From positions 48,966-112,965 of the forward strand of contig UQOC01000001.1 in NCBI GenBank assembly GCA_900542565.1: 64,000 nucleotides of DNA. The letters are read 5' to 3'. The translations under genes and the position numbers were made by a program. The notes below the pieces were generated by a model. The model saw only the letters and a list, made by a program, of their open reading frames with translations. It searched no databases and was not told the origin of the DNA. Source of the DNA: an uncultured Eubacteriales bacterium. GTDB taxonomy: Bacteria > Bacillota > Clostridia > Peptostreptococcales > Anaerovoracaceae. Positions 59,862 through 64,000 of the stretch are shown piece by piece. Positions within the stretch are counted from its first letter, which is position 1. Every line of letters starts with the position of its first letter.

Positions 59862-61132
59862 CTGGTATCTACCTCCGTTCCTTTGATGTAGTCGATGAAC
59901 TGTCTTGCGCTCCTTCCGGAGACGCCTCCGTGGCGAACTTCCCACTTGTTGGCTTCACTGTGGAGCACATCTGAATCGATGTCAATCTTTTCTTTTATCG
60001 CCAGTACTTCGACAATATGATGAAATTCTTCTCTTGTTGGTTTTCCGTAGTATATCTGGACGCCGAACCTGTCAGCAAGGCTGAGTTTTTCCTCCATGGA
60101 ATCACTCCTGTGCATATCGCCTACATGCTCCATGTCATCTCTGTCTTTCCATGTCTCTTTTATCAGATGCCTGCGGTTTGAAGTGGCGTATATGAGGACA
60201 TTCTCAGGCCGCGGTTCAAGACCGCCTTCTATGACAGCTTTCAGATACTTGTATTCTGTCTCATAATCCTCAAAGGAAAGATCATCCATATAGATTATGA
60301 ACCTGTAGTTCCTGCTCTTAACTTGTGTGATGATCTGTCCCAGATACTGCATCTGATGTCTGTATACCTGTATTATCCTCAGACCCTCCGGAGAATACTG
60401 GTTGGCAAGAGCCCTTATGCTGGTGCTCTTGCCAGTACCGCCGTCTCCGAAAAGCAGTACATTGTTGGCAGGTTTACATTTCAGAAAAGCTTCGGTGTTT
60501 CCCACAAGCTTTTCTTTCTGGACCTGATATCCCACAAGGTCAGAAAGCCTTATATCAGCCATTTTCCTTACAGGTATGAACTGGGCTTTTCCCTGGTCGG
60601 TCCTGACCGTAAATGCCTTGTTCAGCCCCAATGTACCTACGCCATGGACGGCGTAGAAATCCCGGATGACCCGGTAAAAATCCTTTTCATGGGCAAGTCT
60701 TTCTTTCAGGTGTTCAATAAGCGCTCCTGCATCCGAAGGCTCAGTGTCAGACCTATAATCAGTCAGGGCATCTATACAGTCTATCCCTATGGTCTCTTCA
60801 AGTCCGGAAAAATCATATTCAAAGATTTTTTTAAGGATCCGGCAGTCTCTTTTGGCAAGATCTATGTCATGAGCGCTTCCGGTCATTTCTGCAGCAAGAG
60901 AGAAAGGATTTTCATTGAATGCTATATATGATGCCACCATGCTCTGCCACAGATTCCCGGAAAAGCCATACATAGCTGCTAACTGAAGCATTTCCCTTAT
61001 AACTCCGTAAGCGTCTTTTTTTATATCCGCATCTCCGCTGCGGGCTCTTTTGTATATCCTGCTTATCTTTGAAATAACTGATGTTCCTTCTCTGTCGGAA
61101 AAGAGCACCAGATCATCCATCAAATCATACAT
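59858..61132 (-). CDS. DUF815-family AAA ATPase inside the ilv-leu operon
   Basis: A 424-residue cytosolic ATPase. The Walker A is LLFGDGGTGKSTSIRALAN (near residue 225) and the Walker B-like stretch FIIYMDDLSFEDYE; sensor I is IYATSNRRHLIKE and an Arg-rich DRFGVQIYYGKPTREEFHHI follows. This is the DUF815 (formerly COG2607) family, AAA-like proteins of unknown role related to YifB/DnaC loader-type ATPases. No membrane segment is seen. It lies between leuB (5 bases) and ilvB (4-base overlap), so it is translated with the pathway enzymes. A chaperone for one of the Fe-S or ThDP enzymes is possible but only guesswork. Confidence 0.85.
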   Translation of the reverse strand: MYDLMDDLVLFSDREGTSVISKISRIYKRARSGDADIKKDAYGVIREMLQLAAMYGFSGNLWQSMVASYIAFNENPFSLAAEMTGSAHDIDLAKRDCRILKKIFEYDFSGLEETIGIDCIDALTDYRSDTEPSDAGALIEHLKERLAHEKDFYRVIRDFYAVHGVGTLGLNKAFTVRTDQGKAQFIPVRKMADIRLSDLVGYQVQKEKLVGNTEAFLKCKPANNVLLFGDGGTGKSTSIRALANQYSPEGLRIIQVYRHQMQYLGQIITQVKSRNYRFIIYMDDLSFEDYETEYKYLKAVIEGGLEPRPENVLIYATSNRRHLIKETWKDRDDMEHVGDMHRSDSMEEKLSLADRFGVQIYYGKPTREEFHHIVEVLAIKEKIDIDSDVLHSEANKWEVRHGGVSGRSARQFIDYIKGTEVDTR

Positions 61133-61136
61133 TATC

Positions 61137-62213
61137 TTACCTCAGTTTTGCGGCTATCAGATCTCCCATCTGAGAAGTGGTCGCCGATTTTTGTCCTTCT
61201 GTCATTATGTCTGCCGTCCTGTATCCGTCCTGAAGGACTTCTTTTACGGCGTCTTCGATAGCTGTCGATTCCTCGGCAAGGCCGAGGGTATATTTTAACA
61301 TCATGGCGGCCGAAAGGACCGTAGCGATCGGGTTGGCCTTTCCTGTGCCTGCGATGTCAGGCGCCGAGCCGTGGACCGGCTCATACATGCCGAAGTTGCC
61401 TTCTCCCAGGCTGGCCGACGGCAGCATTCCGATGGATCCGGTTATCATGCTGGCCTCGTCGGAAAGTATATCTCCGAAGATGTTACTGGTCACTATCACA
61501 TCGAACTGTTTAGGATTGTATACCAGCTGCATGGCCGTGTTGTCCACATAAAAGTTTTCGAGTTTCACTTCCGGATATCTTTCGGCTACCTTGGCCACCG
61601 TTTTTCTCCAGAGCCTGGAACTTTCCAGCACATTGGCCTTGTCTACGCTGGTGACTTTTCTGTTCCGCTTCATCGCCATGGAAAATGCCACTTCAGCAAC
61701 TCTTTCCACTTCCTTTTCTGAATAAAGTTCCACATCGTAGGCGGCTTTACCCATGTTGTCGGTCTCTTTGACACCTCTCTCGCCGAAATAGATGCCTCCG
61801 GTCAGTTCCCTTACCACCAGCAGGTCAAGTCCGCCGCTGACTTTTTCCGGCTTTAACGGGCATGCATCTTTGAGCTGATCGAACATTATGGCCGGTCTCA
61901 GGTTGGCGAAAAGCCCCAGGGCCTTTCTCAGCCCCAGCAGCGCTTTTTCCGGTCTTTCATCTCCTGGCAGACCGTCCCATTTTGGACCGCCGACAGCTCC
62001 AAGCAGCACTGCATCGCTGGCTTTGGCAGCTTCTACAGTCTCATCAGGTAAACATCTGCCGGTTTCATCTATGGCGCACCCTCCTGCAAGGAGATATTTA
62101 TATTCAAATTGATGACCGGATTTGGCAGCGACGGCGTCCAGAACCTTGATGGCCTCTGAAACTACTTCCGGTCCTATACCGTCTCCCGGTATAACAGCTA
62201 TGTTATATTTCAT
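61137..62213 (-). CDS. leuB: 3-isopropylmalate dehydrogenase
   Basis: NAD-dependent oxidative decarboxylation of 3-isopropylmalate to the leucine keto acid. The 358 residues match the family: [46 protein letters not shown], then [33 protein letters not shown] and [17 protein letters not shown]. Normal. It follows ilvA at 15 bases. Confidence 0.96.
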   Translation of the reverse strand: MKYNIAVIPGDGIGPEVVSEAIKVLDAVAAKSGHQFEYKYLLAGGCAIDETGRCLPDETVEAAKASDAVLLGAVGGPKWDGLPGDERPEKALLGLRKALGLFANLRPAIMFDQLKDACPLKPEKVSGGLDLLVVRELTGGIYFGERGVKETDNMGKAAYDVELYSEKEVERVAEVAFSMAMKRNRKVTSVDKANVLESSRLWRKTVAKVAERYPEVKLENFYVDNTAMQLVYNPKQFDVIVTSNIFGDILSDEASMITGSIGMLPSASLGEGNFGMYEPVHGSAPDIAGTGKANPIATVLSAAMMLKYTLGLAEESTAIEDAVKEVLQDGYRTADIMTEGQKSATTSQMGDLIAAKLR

Positions 62214-62228
62214 ATCAGGATTCCTTTC

Positions 62229-63440
62229 TTACATGAGCACGCTGATTAGCTGCGGTTTGTAACCGCCGTTTTCCAAAGCGGTGCAGATCTTTTTCTTATG
62301 GTCGGTCCCAAAAGCTTCTATGGTTATTTTCAGTTCCACTGCTGCTGAACGGTTGGTTGTAACGAACTGGTTATGCTCCAGTTTGACTACATTGCCCTGT
62401 TCGCCTGCAATGATCGAGGCCACCCGTACCAGTTCGCCTGGCTTGTCAGGCAGCAGCACCGAAACGGTAAATATCCTGTCTCTTTTGATGAGCCCCAGCT
62501 GTACCACCGAAGACATGGTGATTATGTCCATGTTTCCGCCGCTGAGAATGGAAACAACTTTTTTGTTTTTTACTTTTAAATGTCTGAGAGCTGCCACCGA
62601 CAAAAGCCCTGAGTTTTCGACGATGAGCTTGTGGTTTTCCACCAGATCAAGGAAAGCAACGATGAGTTCATCATCCTCAACTGTTATCACATCGTCCAGT
62701 CCCTTTTGAAGATAAGGAAATATATTTTTCCCGGGTGTCTTGACCGCCGTACCGTCAGCAATGGTTGAAATCTTTTGCAAAGTCACCGGTTTTCCGGCTT
62801 TGAAGGATTCCTGGAGACAGTTGGCACCTGCCGGTTCTACGCCTATGACTTTGATCTTTGGATTCAGCAGTTTTGCCAGGGTTGAGACACCTGTGGCAAG
62901 TCCTCCTCCGCCCACCGGAACAAGGATATAGTCCACCAGCGGCAGCTCCTTGATTATCTCCATGGCGATGGTCCCCTGACCTGTTGCTACAGCCAGATCA
63001 TCGAAAGGATGTATAAAAGTATAGCCTTTTTCTTCAGCAAGCTTTGCGGCATGCTCTGCGGCTTCATCATATACATTGCCGTAGAGCACCACTTCTGCAC
63101 CGTAGCTCTTGGTCCTGTCAACCTTCATCAGAGGCGTCGTCGTAGGCATTACGATCACTGCCTTGCAGCCATATGCCTTGGCAGCATATGCTACGCCCTG
63201 GGCATGGTTCCCGGCAGAAGCGGTCACCAGTCCTTTGCTTCTCTGTTCCTCTGTCAGAGTGCTTATCTTGTAGTAAGCTCCTCTTATCTTGTAAGCGCCG
63301 GTGACCTGAAGGTTCTCCGGTTTGAGATAGACCTTGTTTCCGGTCTGCCCGCTAAGGTAATCGCTGTATATCAGTTCTGTCTCCATGGCAACTTTTTTTA
63401 CCACATCGACGGCTTCTTCAAAGGCTTTTAGGGTCAGCAT
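62229..63440 (-). CDS. ilvA: Threonine ammonia-lyase with C-terminal ACT domain
   Basis: PLP enzyme that deaminates threonine to 2-oxobutyrate, the first Ile-specific step. It is 403 residues. Landmarks: TGAYKIRGAYYKI with the PLP lysine, SAGNHAQGVAYAA, PVGGGGLATGVSTL and SGGNMDI; the last 75 residues are one ACT domain (VSVLLPDKPGELVRVA). This is the catabolic/medium form with a single ACT domain rather than the 514-residue E. coli IlvA with two. Feedback control may therefore differ. It sits between leuD and leuB. Confidence 0.95.
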   Translation of the reverse strand: MLTLKAFEEAVDVVKKVAMETELIYSDYLSGQTGNKVYLKPENLQVTGAYKIRGAYYKISTLTEEQRSKGLVTASAGNHAQGVAYAAKAYGCKAVIVMPTTTPLMKVDRTKSYGAEVVLYGNVYDEAAEHAAKLAEEKGYTFIHPFDDLAVATGQGTIAMEIIKELPLVDYILVPVGGGGLATGVSTLAKLLNPKIKVIGVEPAGANCLQESFKAGKPVTLQKISTIADGTAVKTPGKNIFPYLQKGLDDVITVEDDELIVAFLDLVENHKLIVENSGLLSVAALRHLKVKNKKVVSILSGGNMDIITMSSVVQLGLIKRDRIFTVSVLLPDKPGELVRVASIIAGEQGNVVKLEHNQFVTTNRSAAVELKITIEAFGTDHKKKICTALENGGYKPQLISVLM

Positions 63441-63466
63441 GTTTTTGTCTCTCTTTCTCTTGTTTT

Positions 63467-63946
63467 CTATTTAAGTGAATTAAGCAGTCCGCCTTTTTTG
63501 ATTATATTGTCGATAAATTCCGGGAAAGGCATGGCCTTATACTGTTTCCCGGTGGTCTCGTTGGTGATCACGCCTGTTTCCGTATCGACGCTCACCTGAT
63601 CTCCCGCCTGGATATCTTCGGCAGCCTCCGGACATTCCATGATGGCAAGGCCGATGTTGATGGCATTGCGGTAAAATATCCTGGCAAAGGATTTGGCGAT
63701 GACACAGGAAATGCCGCATTCTTTGATGGCGATGGGCGCATGCTCCCTGGATGAACCGCATCCGAAGTTGAAGCCGCCAATCATTATATCTCCTTCGTTT
63801 ACCTTCTTGCAGAAGTCCTCGTCCACCGGTTCCATACAGTGAGCCGCCAGTTCTTTGCTGTCGGAAGTGTTCAGGTATCTTGCCGGTATGATGATATCAG
63901 TGTCTATATTATCTCCGTATTTGAAAACATATCCTTTAGCTTTCAT
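63467..63946 (-). CDS. leuD: 3-isopropylmalate dehydratase small subunit
   Basis: Swivelling domain subunit of isopropylmalate isomerase, 159 residues: [35 protein letters not shown] and [18 protein letters not shown]. The short form is typical of Clostridia and archaea rather than the 200-residue enterobacterial type. It begins at the base after the leuC stop, whose last codons include its ribosome site GAGGT. Confidence 0.96.
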   Translation of the reverse strand: MKAKGYVFKYGDNIDTDIIIPARYLNTSDSKELAAHCMEPVDEDFCKKVNEGDIMIGGFNFGCGSSREHAPIAIKECGISCVIAKSFARIFYRNAINIGLAIMECPEAAEDIQAGDQVSVDTETGVITNETTGKQYKAMPFPEFIDNIIKKGGLLNSLK

Positions 63947-64000
63947 CTACATTACCTCCTTGGGATCGGTGATCCTGCCTGTTATGGCTGAAGCTGCCGC
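63947..64000 (-). CDS. leuC: 3-isopropylmalate dehydratase large subunit, C-terminal end only
   Basis: The last 17 residues before the stop read AAASAITGRITDPKEVM. This matches the conserved end of LeuC (TA-A-x-A-x-x-G-x-I-x-D-P). The gene runs out of the window at 64000, and abuts leuD directly, the invariant order. The aconitase-type Fe-S domain is outside the view. Confidence 0.85.
   Translation of the reverse strand, partial: AAASAITGRITDPKEVM

Overview
The window reads as chromosome from a spore-forming Gram-positive anaerobe of the Clostridia (Bacillota). Evidence: a complete spoIIIAA-AH sporulation operon with a sigma-E-like promoter, the housekeeping order asp23-nusB-xseA-xseB-ispA-dxs-tlyA and mutS-mutL-miaA, the IreB/RuvX pair after alaS, a LexA/YneA-type SOS promoter with Bacillus-like boxes, and strong GGAGG ribosome sites throughout. 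I cannot name the genus from sequence alone. There are no rRNA, tRNA, CRISPR or transposase genes.

Region 1 (1-18389, + strand) is a surface-glycan locus. Six tightly coupled genes of ordinary composition make and export a ManNAc/ManNAcA-type polymer: a WecG/TagA transferase (cut by the window edge), a WecC-like dehydrogenase, a large two-domain glycosyltransferase, a TagG/TagH-like ABC exporter and a WecB epimerase. At about 7000 composition drops abruptly to very A+T-rich DNA and stays so to about 15480. This insert encodes a 1362-residue hydrolase/coiled-coil/glycosyltransferase fusion, a free-standing copy of its N-terminal hydrolase-like module, an amino-acid-type adenylation enzyme, a free carrier protein, an AAC(3)-fold acyltransferase and a GNAT. 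Together they look like a carrier-protein-dependent machine that activates an amino acid (or similar acid) and attaches it to an amino sugar of the glycan; this is the best candidate for an undescribed system here. A WbmS-like deacetylase, a cell-surface cadherin-like-repeat protein and an unknown cytosolic protein close the locus.

Region 2 (18390-25957, mainly +) holds alaS, ireB and ruvX, a decayed DinJ/YafQ toxin-antitoxin pair, a zinc-ribbon protein, an SOS-controlled YneA-like LysM division inhibitor, a frameshifted NhaC antiporter and an SGNH hydrolase.

Region 3 (25979-42411, - strand) is one long convoy: asp23, nusB, a TsaD paralogue, xseA, xseB, ispA, dxs, tlyA, an aminotransferase, mutS, mutL, miaA, a Xer-type recombinase, a PLP lyase of the aluminium-resistance family and a VTT-domain membrane protein. 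A sharp TTGAAA-17-TATAAT promoter precedes asp23.

Region 4 (42461-49545) has a YfhO/GtrA/GT2 membrane-glycosylation operon, an EFR1-type flavodoxin-ferredoxin whose end overlaps a convergent VanRS-like two-component system, and a wrecked GNAT gene. CTTAAA direct repeats at helical spacing lie upstream of the YfhO operon.

Region 5 (49549-53854) is spoIIIA, in which spoIIIAF is reduced to its membrane part. Region 6 (53857-64000) is a branched-chain amino-acid operon, leuC(partial)-leuD-ilvA-leuB-DUF815 ATPase-ilvB-ilvN-ilvC-ilvD-ilvE, ending in a strong terminator. Its leader is outside the window.
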